Below, in pieces: positions 18,501-24,760 of a DNA stretch of 64,000 bases. This DNA is from Oscillospiraceae bacterium (GTDB taxonomy: Bacteria > Bacillota > Clostridia > Oscillospirales > Ruminococcaceae): the NCBI GenBank assembly GCA_024684395.1, contig JAIKWY010000049.1, forward strand, positions 62,001-126,000, written 5' to 3'. Every line of letters starts with the position of its first letter. The first letter of the stretch is position 1. The notes beneath the pieces are model-generated. The model saw nothing but the letters and a program-made list of their open reading frames with translations. It had not been told where the DNA came from and searched no databases. A program made the position numbers and the translations under genes.

Positions 18501-18959
18501 ACCGCTGCCGATGTGGGTCAGCGACTTCGGAAATTCAATGGTTGCCAGTGCAGCGCAATCATTGAATGCGTTGTTGCCGATGGTGGTCAGGCTGGAAGGC
18601 AGCTTGATCTTGGTCAGTTCCTTGGTGTGCCAGAAGGCGCCGTTGCCGATCTCGGTGACAGTGTCCGGGATGCTGATGGAGGTGATGGTCAGGCCGTAGA
18701 ATACGGTCGGGCCGATCGCAGTGACAGGCATACCGTCGATCTCTGCCGGGACTTCCACCTTGTCGGTGCTCTCATCGAAGCCGGTGATCGTTACCGTGTC
18801 ATTGGAAATGGTGTACGTAAATGCGCCGGACACGAGTTTTTCGGCATCCGCAGCCGATGCCGTAAGGCTGGTGGTCGTTCCGGGAATGCTGGTGAATGGC
18901 ACCCCGGTGCACAGGAGGCATAGCGCAGCCGCCAGTGCAGTGAGCTTGTGTTTTTTCAT
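15510..18959 (-). CDS. Cellulosomal GH9 endoglucanase flanked by BspA-type LRRs, with dockerin
   Basis: 1149 residues, secreted (signal peptide ~1-37). Order: BspA/LRR_5 repeats (~65-180); helical linker; Ig-like CelD_N domain (~212-300); GH9 catalytic domain (~305-800) with the aspartate motif WYDAGDHGKY (Asp374/377) and catalytic Glu about 777 in NECAINWNAPL; a second LRR block (~825-1065); dockerin (~1084-1149) with two calcium-loop repeats, DMNGDKKLTIVD and DVDQNGKIDETD. GH9 enzymes cut cellulose and related beta-glucans, and the dockerin should attach it to a cohesin scaffold, which is not in this window. A GH9 core between LRR blocks is an unusual architecture. The promoter is on the minus strand at 19009-19037. 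Confidence 0.95.
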   Translation of the reverse strand: MKKHKLTALAAALCLLCTGVPFTSIPGTTTSLTASAADAEKLVSGAFTYTISNDTVTITGFDESTDKVEVPAEIDGMPVTAIGPTVFYGLTITSISIPDTVTEIGNGAFWHTKELTKIKLPSSLTTIGNNAFNDCAALATIEFPKSLTHIGSGAFVDTAWMAAQKEKSPYVVVNGILIDASAVVTNARNEVKEARANATENAEKLNEWRAPGKHNSIILNQVGFFPELTKKATLVSDSTKAIDFELLDADGKTVFTGKSTPYGNDVASGDPVHIIDFTDFTKVGTYSLKAATGETSQTFTIGVNAIYSGLMYDALNYFYQNRSGIEIKSEFITSGDKEKLARGVAHNPDIATIQNVFDYEGSSGEQDVTGGWYDAGDHGKYVVNGGISLWMMQNQYERASVKGKTEAYADGAMKIPENGNGMPDLLDEARYEMEWMFTMLVQDGDYKNMAYHKIHDSKWTGLGLDPAKDVMDRYLLPPSTAATLNVSACAAQASRLWKELDPEFAAKCLSVAEDTYAAAKAHPAVYAPNKEHGGGGAYSDSNVTDEFYWAACELFAATGDEAYYKDMVGSDYAFRIQRNMEDEDTDSTSGVFDWGSTAALGSMTLLLHPDAVSKEEIATLRESLTSVADLYADFSENQGYGIPYGGYEQKNGYRSYVWGSNSFVVDDAVIMAYAYDETQDAKYLTGIVSAMDYVLGRNALDFSYVTGYGEHSAQYPHHRWWAVKEKNTFPKAPCGVLCGGPNSGFSDPAIAATDLVANESPAQLCYIDSPNAYSVNECAINWNAPLAWVTGYLCEQTGGIQVGQESLGQQLQEPLSASEIPDAEIIVNVPDGVTAIGEQIFVKENGYVQEVNLPESVTSIGKEAFYRCTKLSKLNIPEAIEFVGDNAFADTPWLKAMLQDTPLLVFNHILIDGTSAKGDVEVPDGVTSILGSAFKLNENITSVTIPEGVTSIGEEAFQNCTSLASVALPSTLKVIEANAFANTALTELDLPESVKEVGEAAFINCKSLPEVTIKNKDLVIGEEAFGWTSTFTANGQYSYIFIHNPIDTFVVNCYEGSTADQYAEDFRLQTKYLDGSTVDDGNNWGDMNGDKKLTIVDVIILNQNLMVGEPLTDEAKKNADVDQNGKIDETDSLNMLKAVVELITLPVKA

Positions 18960-19244
18960 TTTTTTACCCCTCTCTTTTCCGCAATGGTTTGCGGTTGAAA
19001 TTATCTATAGTATATCAAACCTATGTACACAAATCAATAGTTTTGTGCAAAAAACTGCCCCGAATTTATGGAAATTTTTTGAGTATATGTTGCTGCTTTA
19101 ATTATATTCACAAAATATCAATAAACTTTGGCGCATAGCGACAGCCCGGGAGCACAGTTGTTGGTCGAATCTGGTCATTATGCGGGGGAGAAAAAAGTGT
19201 CAGTTTTCTAACGGAAAAGCGCTGTACTGTTTCCGTTTTTTTAC
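18960..19244. other. Divergent intergenic region between the GH9 gene and a lipoprotein gene
   Basis: The 338-nt gap holds two outward promoters, listed separately. The AT-rich middle, about 19050-19200, shows no gene, RNA or strong hairpin that I can recognise. Confidence 0.6.
19009..19037 (-). promoter_or_regulatory. Promoter of the GH9 cellulase gene
   Basis: Read on the minus strand, the -35 is TTGATT (19037-19032) and the -10 is TATACT (19014-19009), with a 17-nt spacer. Confidence 0.75.
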
Positions 19245-19273
19245 TTGACTTTGCCGAAATGCTGTGCTATCAT
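19245..19273 (+). promoter_or_regulatory. Promoter of the lipoprotein gene at 19298
   Basis: The -35 is TTGACT (19245-19250) and the -10 is TATCAT (19268-19273), with a 17-nt spacer and TGTGC before the -10. Confidence 0.75.
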
Positions 19274-19297
19274 AGAGGTGAAAAGGAGGGATACACC

Positions 19298-20110
19298 ATG
19301 CAGAAAAAACTGATCCCGGCAGCGGCGGCGCTTTGTATGCTGCTCTGCACTGCCTGCGGCAATATCCCGGAGCCGGATCCGGCGGAGCTGGCACCGATCC
19401 CTACGGCGGCACCCGTCACGGCGACCGAAGCCGAGACCGAAGCCCCCACCGAGGCGCCCACAGAAGCCCCGACCGTTCCTGCGTCCACAAATGACACAGA
19501 TACCACCGACGATACCACCGAGCCGGAGGAGACCGAAGCGACCACCGAGCCGGAAGCCCCCTGGGTAGGCGCTTACCGGACACTGCTCACCTCCAAATGC
19601 AAAGCCTCCGAGGACACGGAGTCCTATTTTGCGCTGATCCGCCTGGATGCGGACGATGATCCGGAGCTCGTGGTGCTCGAAGACTGCCGGATGGAGCTCT
19701 ATTGCTGCAAGGACGGCAAGACCGAGCTGCTGCTCGAAGATTTCTACAAGAGCATGGCGATCGCCGACCAGAATGTCTGCTACCAGCCGGAAAAGAGCCT
19801 GTTCTCCACGGCATTCTCGACGATGGGCGGCGGCAGCGGCTTCTCGATCTATTCCTATCCGGAGCTTGATCCGATGGCGGCGGTATGCTATCACTTCAAC
19901 AATGCCGAGGATTCCGAAGGCGAGCTGCCGTATAACACCATCTGGGACAGAGCGGCGGAGTTTGAAGTCACCAACGGCGGCTATCATGCCGTGACGCTCG
20001 GGGACAGCTGGGTACACATCGGCGAGGGCTTTGAGGATCTCGAACCGCTCTCCGAAGCAAGGGCAGCCCATGTCGGCGAAAACTGGACGGTGACGGAAGA
20101 GGACGAGTGA
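19298..20110 (+). CDS. Lipoprotein with Thr/Glu/Pro linker and a repeat-type DxDxDD domain
   Basis: 270 residues. The lipobox is LLCTACG (Cys ~20), followed by a Thr/Glu/Ala/Pro-rich spacer to about residue 87. The C-terminal domain contains FALIRLDADDDPELVVLED and a MELYCCKDGKTELL strand pair. The same pattern occurs three times in the large dockerin protein at 24761 (for example DLNADNIPELAVC and YYDGKVVNL), so I infer a shared beta-rich, possibly calcium-binding module. It is anchored outside the membrane. AAAGGAGGG precedes the ATG. Function unknown. Confidence 0.8.
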   Translation: MQKKLIPAAAALCMLLCTACGNIPEPDPAELAPIPTAAPVTATEAETEAPTEAPTEAPTVPASTNDTDTTDDTTEPEETEATTEPEAPWVGAYRTLLTSKCKASEDTESYFALIRLDADDDPELVVLEDCRMELYCCKDGKTELLLEDFYKSMAIADQNVCYQPEKSLFSTAFSTMGGGSGFSIYSYPELDPMAAVCYHFNNAEDSEGELPYNTIWDRAAEFEVTNGGYHAVTLGDSWVHIGEGFEDLEPLSEARAAHVGENWTVTEEDE

Positions 20111-20178
20111 CGTCCTGTCTCCGATACTGCACTATCCTATCCCTGTCTGACTTTTTGTTTCAGATCTGTGAATGATTC

Positions 20179-20207
20179 TTGACATTTTTATGTCGTCATG
20201 GTATAAT
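20179..20207 (+). promoter_or_regulatory. Promoter of the small membrane protein at 20244
   Basis: The -35 is TTGACA (20179-20184) and the -10 is TATAAT (20202-20207), with a 17-nt spacer. This is a near-consensus promoter. Confidence 0.88.
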
Positions 20208-20243
20208 AATAGCACAAAATACATAAGAAAGGAGCCGATTTCT

Positions 20244-20579
20244 ATGTTTACACAGAAGTCTCCTGTCACAGTCGTGATCCTCTCCATCGTTACCTGCGGT
20301 ATCTATGCACTGGTATGGTACTACAACGCCATCAAGGAGCTGTACAATGCCGGGCAGAAGAGCATCGGCAATCTGGATCCGATGATCCAGTTCCTGCTGT
20401 TCTTCGTGTATGTCGGCGGCATCTTCTTCGCGATCAATGCCAATGACAACCTGAATGCCGTAAGAGTACAGAGAGGCCAGGCTGAGGTTGACAACAAGGT
20501 ACTGTACATCATTCTGTCGCTGGTGTTCCCGCCTGCTCTGATGTACATGGTACAGGACGAGATGAACAAGCTCGCCTGA
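20244..20579 (+). CDS. Small DUF4234-like membrane protein
   Basis: 111 residues with three hydrophobic segments: VTVVILSIVTCGIYALVWYY, IQFLLFFVYVGGIFFAI and VLYIILSLVFPPALMYMV. The pattern TCGIYALVWYYN is typical of DUF4234-like proteins, whose function is unknown. It has a strong own promoter, an AGAAAGGAG ribosome site and its own terminator, so it is a monocistronic gene. Confidence 0.75.
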   Translation: MFTQKSPVTVVILSIVTCGIYALVWYYNAIKELYNAGQKSIGNLDPMIQFLLFFVYVGGIFFAINANDNLNAVRVQRGQAEVDNKVLYIILSLVFPPALMYMVQDEMNKLA

Positions 20580-20597
20580 TCGGACTGATGAGAAAGA

Positions 20598-20634
20598 AAC
20601 AGCTGTCTGCCCCGGCAGGCAGCTGTTCTGTTTA
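20598..20634 (+). terminator. Terminator after the DUF4234-like gene
   Basis: CAGCTGTCTGCC (20600-20611) pairs with GGCAGGCAGCTG (20614-20625), followed by TTCTGTTT. It runs directly into the ribosome site of the next gene. Confidence 0.8.
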
Positions 20635-20645
20635 TGGAGAAGCGT

Positions 20646-21023
20646 ATGAAACGGAGGATCCTGCGGGTCTGCGGCGTGTACGGGCTGCTGCTGCTGTGCG
20701 TGATCGGCTATTATCTGTTTTTCCGGCTCATGGGCGGGGGACTGGAATGCCCGTTCCATGTGCTGACCGGGCTCTACTGTCCCGGCTGCGGCAATTCGAG
20801 GGCGCTCCATGCGCTGGCGGAGGGACATGCTGCCGAGGCGCTGCATTATAATTATCTGATGCCATTGGAGGCGGGATTTGTCCTGTATGCGGCGATCCGC
20901 ACCACGGCACACTACCTGAAAACGGGCGTCTACAAGCTCACCATCGGCTCCGAATGGATCGGTGTGGTGTTCCTGGGGCTGCTGCTCGTCTGGTGGGTGG
21001 TGAGAAATATTCTGGGTGTGTAA
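20646..21023 (+). CDS. DUF2752 family membrane protein
   Basis: 125 residues. The signature is CPFHVLTGLYCPGCGNSRALHAL, split here as CPFHVLTGLYCPGCG and NSRALHALAEG, which defines DUF2752. Helices lie near residues 8-25, 60-80 and 100-118. The function of the family is unknown. An ATG at 20634 is possible, but it would place GGAG inside the coding sequence; that GGAG sits 6 nt from ATG 20646, so I prefer the latter. Expression would need read-through of the preceding hairpin or an unseen promoter. Confidence 0.85.
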   Translation: MKRRILRVCGVYGLLLLCVIGYYLFFRLMGGGLECPFHVLTGLYCPGCGNSRALHALAEGHAAEALHYNYLMPLEAGFVLYAAIRTTAHYLKTGVYKLTIGSEWIGVVFLGLLLVWWVVRNILGV

Positions 21024-21030
21024 TTTCCCC

Positions 21031-21059
21031 TTGACAAACCGTGTGAAATATGCTATGAT
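21031..21059 (+). promoter_or_regulatory. Promoter of the Thr T-box operon
   Basis: The -35 is TTGACA (21031-21036) and the -10 is TATGAT (21054-21059), with a 17-nt spacer. Confidence 0.85.
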
Positions 21060-21065
21060 AGGTAC

Positions 21066-21318
21066 ATAAAGCGTTGATGAGGACGCTGACGGATGGGGGG
21101 GCGACCCCGCTGTATGCCAGAGAGCGGCTGCCATTGGCTGAGAGCGGCTGCGGTACAGTTATCCCGTCAGATACCGCCTCGGAGCCTGCGTTAATCCGCA
21201 GCGGCTGCCGCCGTTATCCGGCACTATGAGTTGTACCCGCTTTGGGTGCATAAATTCGGGTGGAACCACGGTCAACGATCGTCCCGGAGCTGTTACGGAT
21301 AGCTCCGGGCTTTTTTGT
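21066..21318 (+). promoter_or_regulatory. T-box riboswitch (tRNA-Thr)
   Basis: A classic T-box leader. Stem I has CCAGAGAGCGG and GGCTGAGAGCGG elements. The probable specifier is ACC (Thr) at 21173-21175. The T-box core GGGTGGAACCACGG is at 21258-21271. The terminator pairs CCCGGAGCT (21283-21291) with AGCTCCGGG (21301-21309), then six T. The specifier agrees with thrS, although a small membrane-protein gene lies between. Confidence 0.94.
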
Positions 21319-21344
21319 TCCTGCATAGAAGGAGGGTGATAGAA

Positions 21345-21764
21345 ATGAAGCTGTATCTGACGCTTCATGAGACCAGCGAGCTGCAAACCGGTCTGCCGCT
21401 CGAAGAGGCGGATGAGCGCCTTCGCAATGCCTGCGGAAACCAGTTTACCGGCAGTCAGGAGGACGATCATTTCCAGATGGAGCATGTGGACAGGAACCCC
21501 TTCCGTCCGCAGATCACCGTCCGCCTCCAGCTCAACGAGGACGGCACGCTTGCCGTGGCAGAAATGAAGCTGCACCGGACGCTGCTGATCTTCCTGTGTA
21601 TCTGGACGGTCTTTGTCATCGCTATGGCGGCATGGCGCGGCTGGCTGCTGCTGGTGATGGTGCCCGTGTTCTGGGCTGCCAGCATCGTGGCATTTTCCCT
21701 GGGAGTCAAAAAGTCAAAGGAAAGCCTGATCGAGGTGCTTGACGCCACCGAGGTCATCGGCTGA
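21345..21764 (+). CDS. Small membrane protein in the Thr T-box transcript
   Basis: 139 residues. The N-terminal ~80 residues are soluble (MKLYLTLHETSELQTG...) with an acidic, dimer-like pattern. Two hydrophobic segments follow (LLIFLCIWTVFVIAMAAW and LLLVMVPVFWAASIVAFSLG), and a short charged tail ends the protein. The ATG at 21345 has AAGGAGGG 8-15 nt upstream; an in-frame TTG at 21315 lies in the terminator T run and is rejected. It is the first gene after the Thr T-box, ahead of thrS. I recognise no family. The position suggests expression under threonine starvation. Confidence 0.75.
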   Translation: MKLYLTLHETSELQTGLPLEEADERLRNACGNQFTGSQEDDHFQMEHVDRNPFRPQITVRLQLNEDGTLAVAEMKLHRTLLIFLCIWTVFVIAMAAWRGWLLLVMVPVFWAASIVAFSLGVKKSKESLIEVLDATEVIG

Positions 21765-21784
21765 AGGACATCTCAAAAAACTCC

Positions 21785-21869
21785 CATTTTGCTTTTCGGC
21801 GAAAAGCAAAATGGCTTAGGTGTGGGGCTCCGCCCCACACCCCGCCTCTAAAAACTATGTTTTTAGAGG
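21785..21869. repeat. Triple-hairpin intergenic element before thrS
   Basis: Three perfect inverted repeats stand in a row: CATTTTGCTTTTC with its complement (21785-21813), GTGTGGGGC/GCCCCACAC (21820-21840) and CCTCTAAAAAC/GTTTTTAGAGG (21845-21869). Each has a 3-nt loop. A very similar triplet lies at 32086-32160. None ends in a T run long enough for a clear terminator. Confidence 0.7.
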
Positions 21870-21904
21870 TGCCATATAACAAATCTGAAAAGGAGAACTA
21901 AATC

Positions 21905-23851
21905 ATGCTGAAATTAACACTGAAAGACGGCTCCATCCGTGAAGCCGAGGAGAACATCGCTGCTGCCGAGGTCATCAAGGGCATCGGCATGGGTCTGTAC
22001 AAGGCTGCCTGCTGCGTGAAGATCGACGGTGAGGTCTGCGACCTGCGCACCGTTCTGACCAAGGACTGCACCTTCGAGGTCTGCACCTTCGACGATCCGG
22101 ACGGCAAGAAGACCTTCTGGCACACCGCTTCTCATGTCCTGGCACAGGCTGTGAAGCGCCTGTATCCGAACACCAAGCTGGCGATCGGCCCTTCCATTGA
22201 CGGCGGCTTCTACTATGACTTCGATGTGGAGCATCCCTTCACACCCGAGGAGCTGACCAAGATCGAGGCGGAGATGAAGAAGATCGTCAAGGAGAAGCTC
22301 CCGATCGAGCAGTTCTGTCTCCAGCCCGATGAAGCCATCGCCAAGCTCAAGGAAATGGACGAGCCCTACAAGGTAGAGCTCTGCGAGGAGCACGCAGGCA
22401 AGGGCGAGCCGATCAGCTTCTACAGCCAGGGCGAGTTCACCGACCTCTGCGCCGGCCCGCACCTGATGACCACCGAGCCCGTCAAGGCATTCAAGCTCCT
22501 GTCCTGCACCGGTGCGTACTGGAGAGGCTCCGAGAAGAACAAGATGCTCTCCCGTGTCTATGGCACCGCCTTCCCGAAGGCTGCACAGCTCGAAGAGGAG
22601 CTCCAGCGCCGTGAGGATGCCGCAAAGCGTGACCACAACAAGCTCGGCAGAGAGCTCGAATACTTCACCACCGTTGATACCATCGGTCAGGGTCTGCCTG
22701 TCCTGCTGCCCAAGGGCGCCAGAGTCGTTCAGCTGCTCCAGCGCTGGGTCGAGGACTATGAGCAGGCACACGGCTGTATGCTGACCAAGACCCCGCTCTT
22801 TGCAAAGCGTGAGTTCTACAAGATCTCCGGTCACTGGGATCACTACCGTGACGGCATGTTCATCATCGGTGACCCGGATGACGAGAGCAAGGAATGCTTC
22901 GCTCTCCGTCCGATGACCTGCCCGTTCCAGTATCAGGTATATCTGAACAAGCAGCGCTCCTACCGTGACCTGCCGATGCGCCTGACCGAGACCTCCACTC
23001 TGTTCAGAAATGAAGACTCCGGCGAGATGCACGGTCTGATCCGTGTGCGCCAGTTCACCATCTCCGAGGGTCACTACATCCTGCGTCCGGATCAGCTTGA
23101 AGAGGAGTTCAAGGGCTGTCTCGAATTTGTCCGCTACTTCCTGGACGCTGTAGGCCTGCTCGATTCCTGCACCTACCGCTTCTCCCAGTGGGATCCGGCA
23201 AACCCGAAGAACAAGTATGAGGGCACCAAGGAGCAGTGGGATGAGGCACAGCGTGTCATGGGCGAGATCCTCGACCACCTTGGTCTGAAGTATGAGATCG
23301 GCATCGACGAGGCTGCCTTCTACGGTCCGAAGCTCGACATCCAGTACAAGAACGTCTACGGCAAGGAGGACACCCTCGTGACCATCCAGATCGACATGCT
23401 GCTGGCAAAGCGCTTCGGCATGGAGTACGTGGACAAGGACGGCACCAAGAAGACCCCGTACATCATCCACAGAACCTCCCTCGGCTGCTTCGAGCGTACA
23501 CTTGCGTACATGATCGAGCACTTTGCCGGTGCGCTCCCGCTGTGGGTCGCTCCGGAGCAGGTGAAGATCATTCCGATCGCAGACCGTCACCTCGACTGGT
23601 CGTATGAGATCCAGAAGGCACTCACCGCCAAGGGCATCCGCTGCTCCATCGACGACCGCAACGAGAAGGTCGGCAAGAAGATCCGTGAAGCGACCCTCGA
23701 GAAGGTGCCGTACATGCTCACCATCGGCGACAACGAGGTCAATGATAAGACTGCTTCCGTCCGCACCAGAAAGGGCGAGGATCAGGGCGTCATGAGCCTC
23801 GATGACCTGATCGCCAAGCTCATGACCGAGATCGAGACCAAGGCAAAGTAA
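21905..23851 (+). CDS. thrS: Threonyl-tRNA synthetase
   Basis: 648 residues, the usual length. Domains: TGS (~1-62), editing/SAD domain (~65-225) with HTASHVLAQAV, class II core with FRNEDSGEMHGLIRVRQF (motif 2) and HRTSLGCFERTLAYMIEH (motif 3), and the C-terminal anticodon domain. The zinc ligand Cys is in RPMTCPFQYQVY. It charges tRNA-Thr in the cytosol. AAAAGGAG precedes the ATG. It is the second gene after the Thr T-box and is followed 12 nt later by a VanY-type gene. Confidence 0.98.
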   Translation: MLKLTLKDGSIREAEENIAAAEVIKGIGMGLYKAACCVKIDGEVCDLRTVLTKDCTFEVCTFDDPDGKKTFWHTASHVLAQAVKRLYPNTKLAIGPSIDGGFYYDFDVEHPFTPEELTKIEAEMKKIVKEKLPIEQFCLQPDEAIAKLKEMDEPYKVELCEEHAGKGEPISFYSQGEFTDLCAGPHLMTTEPVKAFKLLSCTGAYWRGSEKNKMLSRVYGTAFPKAAQLEEELQRREDAAKRDHNKLGRELEYFTTVDTIGQGLPVLLPKGARVVQLLQRWVEDYEQAHGCMLTKTPLFAKREFYKISGHWDHYRDGMFIIGDPDDESKECFALRPMTCPFQYQVYLNKQRSYRDLPMRLTETSTLFRNEDSGEMHGLIRVRQFTISEGHYILRPDQLEEEFKGCLEFVRYFLDAVGLLDSCTYRFSQWDPANPKNKYEGTKEQWDEAQRVMGEILDHLGLKYEIGIDEAAFYGPKLDIQYKNVYGKEDTLVTIQIDMLLAKRFGMEYVDKDGTKKTPYIIHRTSLGCFERTLAYMIEHFAGALPLWVAPEQVKIIPIADRHLDWSYEIQKALTAKGIRCSIDDRNEKVGKKIREATLEKVPYMLTIGDNEVNDKTASVRTRKGEDQGVMSLDDLIAKLMTEIETKAK

Positions 23852-23863
23852 GCTCCGAGCAGT

Positions 23864-24676
23864 ATGAGCCAGAAAAGGAATACCAGAAAAGACCGTAACG
23901 AGCGCCTGATCTTCATGGTGTTGATCATGGTGCTCTGCACGGCGATCATCATCACTGTCCTGCATATGAAGCGGCAGCAGGAAAATACCGAGACCCCGCA
24001 GCAGACGGCAGTGCTGACGGCGACCGAGCCCGCAGCGCTCCTGACAGAAGCGCTGACCGAGCCGGAGACCGATCTCCCGACCGAGCCCACGACAGAGGAG
24101 CCCACGGAGCCGACCACCGAGGAACCGACCGATCCTCCGGACGAGAGCTACAAACTTGTGCTGGTCAACCGGTGGAATCCGCTGCCGGAGAACTACGACT
24201 TCGAGCTGCTGACGCTGTCCAACGGCATTTCGGTGGACGAGCGGATCTATCCCGACTTGCAGGATATGTTCGATGCCTGCCGTGCGGACGGTCTGACGCC
24301 GATCGTCGGCGAGGGCTACCGCACCCATGCGGAACAGCAGCAGATGATGGACAGCTATATCGCAAAGTACGAAGCACAGGGCATGGGAGCCGAGGAAGCC
24401 CGTCAGAAGGCGGAGGAATATGTCGCCATTCCCGGTACCAGCGAGCATGAGCTGGGGCTGGCGCTCGACATCAACTCCACGGACGGCGATTCCTGGGGCG
24501 TGTATAGCTGGCTGGCGGAGAACGCCTACAAATACGGCTTCATCCTGCGCTATCCCGAGGGAAAAGAGGGCATCACCGGCATCGACTACGAGCCGTGGCA
24601 CTACCGCTATGTCGGCAAGGAAGCTGCGGAGGAAATCCACAGCCGCGGGATCACGCTGGAAGAATACTTGCAGTGA
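23864..24676 (+). CDS. D-alanyl-D-alanine carboxypeptidase, VanY/M15B type (second copy)
   Basis: 270 residues. A basic N-terminus precedes one membrane helix (~15-35), then a Thr/Glu/Pro linker (~40-90) and the M15B domain. The domain shows GEGYRTHAEQQQMM, zinc motif TSEHELGLALDINS and YEPWHYRYVG. It cuts the terminal D-Ala of peptidoglycan stems outside the cell. Compared with the copy at 11806 it has no acidic insert or C-terminal extension. It starts 12 nt after thrS with only a weak ribosome site, so it is probably translated from the thrS mRNA. Confidence 0.92.
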   Translation: MSQKRNTRKDRNERLIFMVLIMVLCTAIIITVLHMKRQQENTETPQQTAVLTATEPAALLTEALTEPETDLPTEPTTEEPTEPTTEEPTDPPDESYKLVLVNRWNPLPENYDFELLTLSNGISVDERIYPDLQDMFDACRADGLTPIVGEGYRTHAEQQQMMDSYIAKYEAQGMGAEEARQKAEEYVAIPGTSEHELGLALDINSTDGDSWGVYSWLAENAYKYGFILRYPEGKEGITGIDYEPWHYRYVGKEAAEEIHSRGITLEEYLQ

Positions 24677-24691
24677 TAGCAACGTTATCAA

Positions 24692-24731
24692 GGGTGCGGA
24701 CGTTTGTCTGACGGCCGCACCCCTATTTTAT
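24692..24731 (+). terminator. Terminator after the second VanY-type gene
   Basis: GGGTGCGG (24692-24699) pairs with CCGCACCC (24715-24722), followed by a T-rich stretch. Confidence 0.75.
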
Positions 24732-24760
24732 AACTTTATGCACAAAAAGGAGGAATTACC

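Noticed and set aside
15831-18923. 1030-codon open frame opposite the GH9 gene
   Set aside because: The GH9 reading frame has full domain support, and this frame has none.
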